From NCBI GenBank assembly GCA_033085395.1, contig JANQBS010000071.1, positions 112,365-176,364 on the forward strand: a DNA stretch of 64,000 bases, given 5' to 3'. The translations under genes and the position numbers were made by a program. The notes under the pieces were generated by a model. It was not told the origin of the DNA. It made no database searches and saw only the letters and a program-made list of their open reading frames with translations. This DNA comes from Xanthoparmelia taractica. Taxonomy: Eukaryota > Ascomycota > Lecanoromycetes > Lecanorales > Parmeliaceae. This document shows, piece after piece, positions 1-10,126 of the stretch. The first letter of the stretch is position 1; each line of letters starts with the position of its first letter.

Positions 1-1
1 C

Positions 2-823
2 CAACAGAAGGGCATTCGAAGACGAAAGGGCTCGCTTCGGAAAACTGCTCTTCTGGGCACGGGCAAGCTGCGCGCTGAGGGCAAAGAGCGACGTGGATCA
101 CAACTGGAACAAGTCGTATCGGTGGAGGTAACACAGATTGATAGCTCGTTCGCGGAGGGAATCGCTCTAACGAGCCCGCCTTCTCCATACGATATACCCA
201 CACCTCGTCCAATATCCAGCGTACCTCCTCCCGTGCCAATTGGGACCCACCCAGTACACGGAGATCCATCCAAGATACTAGCGCAGGAGAAAGTGAACCA
301 AACATTTCCATCCCTTCTACGCCCGAGAACGGCCGACTCGACCGCCTCAACCACAGATGAAGAAGAATCCCTTATTTCACCGTCATTAATAGCCATTCCA
401 CCTCTGCCGAAAACCAAACCAGATAGCTACTTTCCACCTCAACTTGCACGGCCTCTTACCCGACATACTACAGCGAGCTCCCACTCTTCCCCACTTGCAA
501 CACTTCCGCCTACTGTTCCTTCCCCACCTCCTTCGGAATGGGACTACTCAGAGACGCGCTGGTGGGGATGGATTATCCTTGTTGTGACTTGGATCTTCTT
601 CGTTGTGGGAATGGGTAGCTGCTTTGATGTGTGGAGCTGGGCTTGGGATGTAGGGGAGACGCCTTATGCCCCGCCAGAGCTGGAAGATGATCCTACACTA
701 CCGGTTGTGGGTTATTATCCTGCACTGATCATTCTTACAAGCGTCATGGCTTGGGTCTGGGTGACTATTGCTTGGGTCGGAATGAAGTATTTCAAGCACG
801 CGAATATTCCAGGAGATGAGTGA
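2..823 (+). CDS. 3' part of a conserved fungal two-helix membrane protein (cut by left edge)
   Basis: The reading frame is open from the left edge to the TGA at 821-823, so this is the C-terminal part of a gene starting outside the window; no in-frame ATG marks a start here. The first 40 visible residues are rich in Lys and Arg, followed by about 140 residues of Pro/Ser/Thr-rich low-complexity sequence. The end holds two hydrophobic helices, one starting WWGWIILVVTW (around 575-630) and one starting GYYPALIILTSVM (around 710-790), joined by an acidic loop containing YAPPELEDDP. This suggests a long cytosolic N-terminus and a two-pass membrane anchor. I do not recognise a named family. A GPI19/PIG-P-like fold was considered because of the two helices, but its motifs are not visible. 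Confidence 0.75.
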   Translation, partial: QQKGIRRRKGSLRKTALLGTGKLRAEGKERRGSQLEQVVSVEVTQIDSSFAEGIALTSPPSPYDIPTPRPISSVPPPVPIGTHPVHGDPSKILAQEKVNQTFPSLLRPRTADSTASTTDEEESLISPSLIAIPPLPKTKPDSYFPPQLARPLTRHTTASSHSSPLATLPPTVPSPPPSEWDYSETRWWGWIILVVTWIFFVVGMGSCFDVWSWAWDVGETPYAPPELEDDPTLPVVGYYPALIILTSVMAWVWVTIAWVGMKYFKHANIPGDE

Positions 824-3196
824 GAGATGGAGTGAAGTGGCGTTGATACGGCACGGAGTAGGTATTCGTGAGCTTCTGAGCTTCGCGTCAAAGCGTTCCG
901 AGTCACTTGGAGGACAGGGCACCTATGTCACTTCTCCGCAGCTTCTCAATATGAATCTTCCCTGTCAGACTTGTGGATAATCAGTCCATCCACTTTCGTC
1001 TCCTGAACTCCTTTGTTGAAATTTTTTTGGACGAATTCAGATTCTTCATTTTTCTCTGCTCATTGCAGAAACGAGCCCAACGTTATTGTGGTTTGGCCGG
1101 CAAATGAAGTTGAAAAGTGACTGATCTGGAGTTGTAGCCCCGTTCACCTACCGGTTGACCAGTGTTACCACCGTCTAACAGGTAGATGAAGCCAACATAT
1201 GATCATTTTGGTATTCAGACTCTTCTTTTTTGATTCGTGGAATAATCAAGCATAACTTTGTTATTGTTTTACAAACATCGATCTCAGCGCTAGAGACTAC
1301 CATTGAGGGAGGCCAAAGTCTCAAGCAACCATCTACTTCCAGGGCATTGCCATTCATTCTCACTCATGTATGCCGGTCCTGTCACTATCGGAGAACATAT
1401 CGTATGCCTTATTCTGAGCGATGTTGCTATCCATTCCCGCCAAAGTCCCCCCCGTCATGTCATAGCTGTGCATAGTAGTGGCCGTGAAGGATACAATCCC
1501 AATTACATATCCGCTGCTCTATGCAGAGGTTGCTATTCCTTCCTGATAGTCCATGAACTCGCTGGTGTTACAGCAAATGAAGCTTTGTTTCTTCACTGTC
1601 TACCATTCAAACAAGCATCCGGATGAACCGATTAGTGATGAAACTCTTCTACATCACGCAAGGCGTTTCGCATCACGCAGCTTGCTACTAGCATCTTCAT
1701 GTATTTAAACCCCCATATTTCCCAACTCCTCCCTCTGTTCCTTTTTCCTTAGATAGCTATCGTGGCTATTGAGCATCGGTCTTCATGCCTATGTCTGAGA
1801 AGAATATCTACTCGTTTGCCTTAAGAGCTGATGCTTAAGCAATGCAACCTCTCATAGTCAAAAGACATGGCTCTCAATCCTGTCTACGTGTTTATTTTGT
1901 ATCATCTTGCTCTCTCATCTGACTTTCAAGCTCGTATATATCATATATAAAAATTCTCTGACATTGTACAATATGCTTTGGTGGATTCTGATCCATTTCT
2001 CGGCCTAAAACTTCTGTCAACTGAACAAGGACGACCAACTGTTTCCTCCAGAGATGCTCTATAACTCGTTCGTATCTGACTGGAAAAGATAAAAAAAAAG
2101 GAAGGGCATGAACAGTATCCCAAGGTGTTTGCTTCGAAATACCTCGGCGCCATGCACATGATGAAAGTACCACCACCGTCGATGGCGGCGGAATAGGAAG
2201 CACGCGCACACTTATGTCCTCAATGTCGGGTTAGCGCTGTTGCATTCCCACTTGACCGAGTCATACTTGCAAGCACACAGAGCAAGAGCGGCTATCACTT
2301 TTTAATGATGCATCATCTGCAATGAGTGGGGGACGTCTAAGCGGAAAGATGAGAGAGTAGTAAGCGAGACTCCTCACATGGATGAACAGTTCAACACCAG
2401 ATCTGTGTCAACGGCGTAAGTAATGAAGAAACCCAGGCTCAACCCATGACTTTCGGAGACGCTGCCGTAATCACCACTGCAAGCAGAGCGAAGGCCGAAG
2501 AAGAAACAAGATACTTACTTTCCTTCCATTCTTGCTCAGTCTCTACGTCTTATCTGCTTAGTTTTCTACTCTCCCCTAACAAATTCAACAGCTTTTCGAG
2601 CCCTTATTAGAGAAATGAAGCCTTAATCTTGAGAACGAGGGCGAAACCTGCGAACGAGAATGTATATGCCAGTCAGCGTCGCTGATTGGAAGGAGTTAGC
2701 TACGGAACGCTTCGGGTGGAATCATGGGTTTGGGCTTCTCAAATGAAAGTTAAATTGGCATCGGCTTTCAAGTTTGAGCATTTCCTTGGACGGCAAATCA
2801 TCTACGGAGTCCTGGTAGTCAAGTCAAGGCTGCTCCTCGAGATCAGCATACACCTTCTTTCAGAACCTATGGCAAGTCATGAAAGCCTAAGTGTTTGGGA
2901 TGCTTATTTTGACGAAATGAAGGAATTTAGCAAAGAATGCATCACCCGTGATGCTGTTTCGCAGACATCTGTACGGATAAGTTAGGTGCCTTTGTCAGCG
3001 TATGGCAGTTCCAGGGGCATGTTCGGCTGAGGAGCGAGTAACTAGCTCCCTGAATCAGGACAAAGCTTTACAGTGCTCCAAGACCGGTAGGACGCACAGA
3101 AATTGACCCTCATAAGCGTGAGCAAGCAGCTGGCTTACGAGTTCGGTATGGCACGACTAGTCCTCGCTACCTCTCCTATGGGTTTTGGGGTATTGA
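824..3196. other. Gene-poor stretch
   Basis: No convincing gene is seen. Two places look like fungal promoters: an AT-rich element followed by a pyrimidine tract near 1700-1755, and a CT-rich tract near 2515-2600 before a short frame. Behind the second, codons around 2654-2742 read like protein (it contains VADWKELATERFGW) but stop quickly, and a second short frame follows to 2985. These may be decayed or unmodelled exons; nothing can be assigned. Confidence 0.4.
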
Positions 3197-4260
3197 TCAT
3201 TTAGGGGTCTGTATCGTTGGACGATGAGACATGGGGAGGTATCCACCGAGATCGTACCGGGCTTTCATAACCATATCGCAGAGTGGTGGAAAAAGGTGGT
3301 CAGTATGGACAAGATCCGGAAGCCCTGGGATGCTGCGGCCTAGTACGGTGACTTCACACCGGTACCTTGGTTCGGTAGGTGGTTCGCAGGAGGTTAAGGA
3401 TATCTTGTCCATGATCTTCGAGATACAAAGACCTGTACCTAAGATCATTGGAGATGGTCTGGCCTGCTCGTTGCAAAGGGTAGTCCGTGCTCGCTGCGTG
3501 GGTGAGGATCCACTCTGGATACCGGCTCAATGGATCGGTTGGTCTTGACTCTCATCGCTTTTATTGACGAAATGTTGGAGAAACATGCTGGCCAAGTGCA
3601 ATCTGAAGCGGCGAGGCCAATGTCTGCTTGAAGACTGAGTCACGGTGTGAGCTGGTCAACATCCCAGACCTTGAAGCTCGAATAGCTCTTCCTACCCAAA
3701 TTTACAACACACTTTACCCTACAGCCTTTCCAAGACGCAGTGCCGGGACTTGATGAGCAATGCCCAAGGCGAAGAAAATTAGACGAAAACCGCACGATAA
3801 ACCACCCCGCTCGAACAGAAGCTATAAATATATCGGAAGTGTATACTAGCAAGGAATTTGAAGCAGCATCTCCACGTGAACGAACCGACGTTTAAGCCGA
3901 CCTTAGTGCCGAAAGACAAGGACAAAGCAAGCCCAAGTGGTGCGCCTGCAAGCACAACTAAGCAATCGATTTTGTCTTTCAGAGGAAGGAGATATTCCGA
4001 CAAGGTGGGAAGAAGCTCAAGAGGGAGTTGCAGGACCTTCAGGCGGAGTATAACGTGCTGGAGGGTAGCGGAGACACTTGGGAAGAAACATGGGGTGAGG
4101 CTTTCAGATACGCAAGGTGTCCGCTTTTAAGGGCAAGGGTGTGTATATGAGCTAGTGGGAGAAGGAGAGGTCACCAGACGACGACGAGGATATTGATATT
4201 GAAGACGCTGATATGGAGGGTGCTTCGGGACAGGACATGATGCATATAAACCATCTATGG
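3197..4260 (+). pseudogene. Probable decayed protein-coding relic
   Basis: One reading frame (phase of position 2) reads like protein for about 870 bp but is broken by several stops, at about 3341, 3395, 3437, 3503 and 3632. Protein-like stretches include FHNHIAEWWKKVVSMDKI (from 3263), LTLIAFIDEMLEKHAGQ (from about 3548) and KLKRELQDLQAEYNVLEG (from about 4008). After a frame change near 4110 the text continues with an acidic tail containing DDDEDIDIEDADMEG (about 4170-4230), preceded by a TAG that would be CAG before a C-to-T change. Some breaks could be introns, but no set of introns restored one frame by eye. The family is not recognised. Confidence 0.3.
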
Positions 4261-4530
4261 ATAACAACTGGGTTTCAAGTCGGTTCTCAATGTGACATAC
4301 CTCAGATTCAATCCATTCACAGCTTCAAGCCCATGCGGCTCTCTGTTTCATCGCTATAACTCGCTTGTATGCCACCCTCCCAAGGCTCCTTGAGCGCAAG
4401 CCCTGAGATAGCGCCCCAGGATACCCATAAAGTTGGATACCGTCCAAGCTTCAAGATATGCAAATCCACCCAGCTCATCTAAGTGGTATACAAGATCTTG
4501 AACAATTCAAACGTGTAAGAACATGAACCC

Positions 4531-5100
4531 TCATCGATCCCAATAACCCTCCCCGTCCTCCCCCCAGCCCCGCCCCTCCACCGCCTCCTCCCCGCCATCC
4601 CCCTCCATACACGCCTCCAACCACCTCGCCCTCAAAGCCGGTAAACTCCCATGCACCCTCGCCTCCCTCACCCTCCTAACACCCCTATACCCCTCCAACG
4701 CCTCATAACCCCCAACCCCCCAACTGGACCTAAAGACCTCGACCTCCAGCACATCCGCCCCATCAAACACCTTCCTCACATCCTCCTTGTTATAAAAGGT
4801 GTCGCAGTCCAGACGCACGCGGACGTGGAAGCGACGGATCAGCTTCAGACACGCGGTGGAGGTGACGGTGCGGGCGGGATCGAGGGCGAAGAGCAGGGAG
4901 GCGAGGTAGCACGGGTGAGCCTGGAAGGTGTTTTCGCCGTAGAGGATCGTGAGGCCCTCGGCGTGGGTGCACTTGGAGGCGAGGAGGATGTTGGGGGTGA
5001 GGTTGAGGGGGGTGGGGGTTGGGGGGCCTAGTTGGTGGGCGTTTCGGGTGAGGATGGGGGTGTTGTGGGTGAGGAGGAGGCGGAGGAAGGGGAAGGGCAT
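4531..5100 (-). CDS. Lineage-specific protein of the fungal 2EXR/F-box-like type
   Basis: An ORF of 189 codons on the minus strand. The middle holds the signature ILYGENTF followed by a segment of the form LIRRFHVRVRLDCDTF, which recalls fungal proteins with a 2EXR or degenerate F-box start, in which a list of former parent frames (IYGENTF) is followed by a helical repeat. The usual N-terminal LPxEIRxxIY motif is missing; upstream on the same strand lies a short frame (from about 5200) that may be a first exon, but I could not join it in frame with a GT-AG intron. The region is very C/G biased, so its antisense frames are also open; those are shadows. Function unknown. The ORF could also be a remnant. 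Confidence 0.5.
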   Translation of the reverse strand: MPFPFLRLLLTHNTPILTRNAHQLGPPTPTPLNLTPNILLASKCTHAEGLTILYGENTFQAHPCYLASLLFALDPARTVTSTACLKLIRRFHVRVRLDCDTFYNKEDVRKVFDGADVLEVEVFRSSWGVGGYEALEGYRGVRRVREARVHGSLPALRARWLEACMEGDGGEEAVEGRGWGEDGEGYWDR

Positions 5101-5806
5101 TGGGGTGGTTGGGGTTGGTGGGAAAACTCAGGGGGGTTCCGGGCGATGACTCAATTGGCTGGGCTTTGGGTGACAATGATATACCCAGGAATCTCATCCA
5201 TTTTCCAAGTGCATAGTCAGCCTCATCATGATGCCCACGAGTGAGCGCAACTGTCAGGATGAAGTGACAGCTCCATTGTCCAAAAAAAGGGCAGTGCAGG
5301 ATAAGATCCGCCTTTCTGAACTGGGATTCACGCTAGCCCATTTTGGGCCAATGCTACTCAAAAGACGGCCAATGGTCAAGCAAATCATTCCGCTACTTAC
5401 GCATCTGATAGTTGTACGGCGATACCTCTCTACCCCTCTAATCCTCTCTCAAGAATAGCATCTGATAAAAAAACCAAATCTTTCAAAGTCCTCCTGACAC
5501 AGAGTAAGCACGCCCCTTTTCATCAAATTCTTACGCTGAAGAAGACCAAAATGACTATTGAGAGGGATCTAATGGAGAAAATTGTGAGGCACTAGAGTAT
5601 GTATTGACAGCATTCGAGGTCAGTGATACAATGCCAACGAAGCGAGGCAGTGGGATCGACGGACGAGGGATAACGCTACCCTACTGTGTCATGAAAGCAC
5701 TGGGTCAGGTTGTTTACTTGATCAATGATGCTCGTAATCTATTCAAACGTAACCAAATGCCTAAGATGATGTTCGCCAAATCGCTAGAGATGCATTGCTG
5801 GCGCCC
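5101..5806. other. Intergenic
   Basis: About 700 bp between the small minus-strand ORF and the 3' end of the cullin gene. Short open frames are present, the longest at 5604-5819 on the plus strand, but none shows family features, and the last one overlaps the cullin terminus. Nothing is assigned. Confidence 0.4.
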
Positions 5807-8661
5807 CTATGCGACGTAGTTGTAGACGTTTCGCCCCTCCTCGTCCCTTTCCATGTAATCCTTATCGATCAATCTACATACTGGTCAGCCAGATCTTAGA
5901 CAACCATAAGGTCAATCAACATACTTCTCAATGTTCTTCTTAATGTCTGCCGGATCCAGCACGCCCCTGGTCTTTGTTGCCGAAATAACTTCGCTGACCA
6001 GCTCCGCATGCGTAATGGTCTTTCTGCCCTTCATGATCCTGACAATGGCCGCCTGCGTCTCATAATTGCGATCCGCAGCTACGCGCTCGTGGGTTTGTTG
6101 GTTCTCTTGTTTCGTCTCTTTGGCTTGAATTTGGTTGATCTTGATGCGATACCTTGGGTGAGTGAAGTTGAGATTCACTGTGAAGGTATCTGTGTCGTTG
6201 ACATCTTTACCTTTTGGCTCTTTGCTGAGGACGCGGTACTTAGCGCAGGCAAGAGACTGGAGCGTCCGCTTAAGTTCGGTATCGTCTAGGGTCTTTTAGC
6301 AAGGCTACTTGAAGAAGATTATATCACCCGAAACTCGGTTGTTAGCACTTACCAAGGCCAGAGAAAGCTTGTAAGTCGTGATATGACATAGAATCATTCT
6401 TGTTGAAGGCAGTCAGGATCACAGCCTGGAAACAGCTAACCACGACTTCTTTAGAGCCTTTGGGGAATGAGGCCTTCAGCTGGCAATGAGCAAGGGCATG
6501 CTTCCACTCCAACTTTCGACCGGAGTGTTTCATTTTGTAATAATGCTCGAAGCTTGCCGTAGCTTTCAGGACATTTTCAGGAACATTGATGGTAACGGCA
6601 GGGTACGATGGCCAGGCGGATGAGGAAAGCACATTAACGCTCAGATCAAACGCAGTCTTAGTCTGCCTCTCTTCAAGCATAGCCTTGAAAGACGAGATCT
6701 CCTCTCTTGCCATTTCGATATCTTTAAACATCTGCTCCAGATTATGTGTGAAGCCAGCACCGCACTCTAGGTATTCTTTAGTGATAGCAAAGGATATATA
6801 GACTGAATTTGGGCATACCTGACTTCAAGCGGGTAAGCATGCTTTTCTCTGCATCGGAACTTGCGCTTCGCCCCAGAAGAAGCCGCCGAGCAAGATCTCG
6901 TTTGTAAAAGGCTTCAAATACCGCTTTACCGTGCACGAAACGGAACAAATCCAAGACTTGGTCCAGTTGTTTACCGATTTCAATGTCCTCGTCCTCGCTT
7001 TCGCCCTCTTGATTTTCGTTGTCAGGCGCCTTTGGGGCGTTTTCTGTGCCAACGCCAGAAGTACGAACGGCCCTGGTACCGCCTTTGAGTACCATATCAA
7101 CATATTTTGCGATCATTTCTCCAGGCTTGGGATTATCAGTGCCCCAGGTCATGTTACTTCTCTTGCTCTTGTTGATGAAGGACTCGAAGGCTTCACGTAG
7201 ACTATGGCCCAGTGCTTCGTGCAGTTGGAAGGATTGTTCCAAGATCAAGTCAAGCTTCTTCTTGAATTCTAGCAGCCTCACGACCATCTCCTGCTCTCGC
7301 TCTTCATCAAAGACGATTTCGGAGCCTTGCTTAACAATGAAGGCTTCGAAGGCAGGGCGAAGCTTTTCGCCAAGACGCCTGCGCTGTAACAGTGAATAGA
7401 GTTGTGCCATTGTATCTGGTCTGTCCTTTGCAAGAAGATCCCCAATATCGTCAACCACTAGGAGGCGTGTCTGTCTTTGGTCTACCAATATGTCTTCAAG
7501 GTATTGCTCTAGCGTTTTCTTAGTGGTCTGATCCAGACCAAACATGTCACAACGGCCTATTTCCTCGTCGATGAGCTTGACGCAGCTCTCAACATAGCCT
7601 GCTAGATCAGTTGTAGAGACGGTCCTTTCAGCCCATGACACGTAATACTGCTGTGATTCAGACACCAATCTTGGCTCGAAGAGACTCCCGTACACTGCGA
7701 GCGAGTGGAACATCTTGACCGCATCACGGCAAAGGCAGTCGTTACGCACTGTCTCATCCCCACGCCTACTAGCACTGACCAGATCACAAGCCCCCTGTAG
7801 TATCTTGGACTTGAGCTGTTCAGGCAACAATACGTTTGTACGAAACTCGTTGAACCCCATTTCACCTATCGATGGCAATGAAGTCGAGTGGAGGAGATAT
7901 GACCGATCGAGGTAGAAGAAAATGGAGCGAAGAGTGTCCAGCTGCTTGTTCCATCTTGACCAGGCTTCCACCACAGACTGTAAAACGAACACAGCGTTAT
8001 TGTTGCCGGATAGCTGGATCAGGGGCTCATTGATGTTGTGTAGTACGTTCCAGTTACATTGACTCTTAAGCTTTTCATACACACCCGCAGCTCTCCCCTG
8101 CCGGCACACGATTTCCACTCCTCTGTAAAGCTCTTCGTTCGAGTATGGCAGCTTCTCATCCGCAAACACTGCTGACAGGGAAGCTTCCAACCGCTTGCAG
8201 ACGGTGTTGTAGTACTCGTCCGGATCTGCTTTTGGGCCAGTCTTCAGACCCTTCACGACGAGTCTCTTAGGACCTGTGTGAGGGCCGATAGTTGGGGGGC
8301 GGATGCCGTTTACTTTGTTCTTGACTGGACTATCGCGAGGAGATCCAGTGAGATCTATGGTTTCAGAGGCTACCCGTGAATTGGGAGTCGAGAATTTGAA
8401 CATGTCTTCGGCTCGTAAAGCTTGCATTGGCGTCGAAGTGCTGTCTGTCTCGACCGTAGAATGATTATGCTTTGCTCTTTTGCTGGGCGATGCACCGGAC
8501 AGACTGTCCGCCTCCAGGCTTTTCACACCTTGTTTAGACGTTGCAAAAAGCTCTGAAATGGTCTTTCGAGGATAGGGTTCGTGTTTGGTTACGGTAGGAT
8601 CGAACGGCTTGCGCTTTCTCTGCTCTATGGCTTGACTGCCGCAGAGCTTGGCCGATGGCAT
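5807..8661 (-). CDS. cul4: Cullin-4, scaffold of CRL4 ubiquitin ligases
   Basis: Four exons on the minus strand: 8661-6819, 6766-6353, 6285-5925 and 5873-5807, giving 894 residues, the usual size for fungal CUL4. All three introns are GT-AG and 51-67 nt long. The N-terminal 150 residues are a disordered Ser/Pro-rich tail; the block GPKRLVVKGLK resembles the start of the CUL4 cullin repeats (human CUL4 has KKLVIKNF). The cullin-homology domain carries LFRFVHGKAVFEAFYKRDLARRL in pieces, and the C-terminal winged helix ends with DYMERD and YNYVA. The neddylation site is the Lys in IVRIMKGRK, about residue 838. Known role: CUL4 binds Rbx1 and Ddb1 and targets replication and chromatin proteins; in filamentous fungi the complex is also linked to heterochromatin formation. 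Confidence 0.95.
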
Positions 8662-10126
8662 CTAGACATCCAGATAAATTTACCAGTGCTCTTGTAAAAG
8701 ATCTAACAGGTGAACGTTGAAGTGGGCAATGCGCTTTTTGACAGTGGAGTGATTATAAGCTATGGAAGCTCAATTTGCCATGAGGCGAAGATGAGGCTCG
8801 GTAATAAGCTTCGGATTTACAGGACAGAAGAGTTCAACACTTCTGTTGTAGACATTCTCCAGCCGCCTCGTGCTTGGATAACAAGCAACTGAGTGCCGGT
8901 CCAGCTCTTGCACTTCCATCCAAGATCCTGATATGACACTGATCCTTACGGATGCTGTTGGTACCACAAATCCGAATATCAAGTGCAGTTGAATCATTCA
9001 GCAACATCTACAATTAGGGAGTGTTCGTCTCCTTTCGAAAGATTCCTGCTTTCATCCTACGTACTATTCTCTTGCCATCATGCGAAGGACTTTGCTCTCC
9101 AAGCATTTATTGCAGAGTCTCGAAACGGCTGGCTGATAAAGGACTTGCTTCGTGATAACTCCAACTCAAAATTACACTGCCCCCAGATGTTCCCCCACCT
9201 GGGCATCAGCAACTCAACCATCAACAATGAACATTGACTTGATCACAAGAGATATCTTTGGGCCCGGATTGGCCGTCTAACAGCTTAGTATCGAACAAAA
9301 GTGGCAAACAAACGGACTGCAAACACATATGAGCTGCTTGATGATTAAAGCTGAGGTCTTCATACCCTTCAAAGTATGTCGTGACAATGATCGGTAACCA
9401 CCACTTTTTCCATTTCAGATCGCAAGTATCCTTGGACCATGTCGCTTGCATGCCTGGGTTGGCGACCTCAGAATCCACACCAACGATAGTGACCTCCGTC
9501 CATCCATACAAAACTCGCCACAGCTGGCAGTCACAGCACGAGGCATTACGTAGGCCTACACGCCGCTGCTTCGTATGCATGCTTTCCAGCGCCCACGAAC
9601 AGCACTGCTGGCGGATTCCAGAAATATCCATTGTAGTGTCAAGTGCCACCTGGAGTCAGATGAGCCTAACGTACCACAGCATCTTCAATCCCGGGATAGG
9701 GAGGCTTCCTGGCAAATGGTTCGGTAAAACAGTAAGTACGACTTTCCTCATGTTACGCGTATTGTTTGCTGCGTTCATGGCCTTTATATATTAATTTACG
9801 CGGCATTTGCTGGTGCTTGCAGCTTGTCTTTGCCTGCGGCGACTTCCTGTTGGTTCCTAGAAGACACCGGTGTTGACCCATCTTTCCCCTCATGTCTCCC
9901 TAATATGAAAGACGCCAGTTGATGGGATGGCTTTTCGTTATGTTTGAATATGAATTTAACACTTACGAAGTGGTCACTTAAGGTGTCAGCAGCCTGCTCG
10001 GCTTGCAATATTTGCAATGTTGTTGGAAGCTGTATTACGCTCTAATCAATGACTTATCAGTGGGCGGTCGATAGCCGCGGGCCCTTTCCTCAAAGTGTTA
10101 TGTCTCAAGTAAAAATCACGTGAAAG
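8662..10126. other. Intergenic between CUL4 and NUP192
   Basis: About 1.45 kb upstream of CUL4 and downstream of NUP192. A 142-codon minus frame (9221-9649) and a plus frame (9381-9794) overlap and neither has family features. A better candidate is a minus-strand segment at 9796-10017. If an intron at 9900-9966 (GTAAGT...TTAG) is removed, it reads as a short Gln/Ala/Lys-rich tail ending QAPANAA. It may be an alternative last exon of NUP192 (see that entry) or part of a 3' UTR. Confidence 0.35.

Noticed and set aside
4651..5244. Overlapping plus-strand frames of 66-126 codons
   Set aside because: Gly/Glu/Val-rich low-complexity shadows of the C/T-biased minus-strand gene; no family features.
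9221..9794. 142-codon minus and 137-codon plus frames covering the same bases
   Set aside because: Mutually overlapping and without motif, signal peptide or splice support; not strong enough to call.
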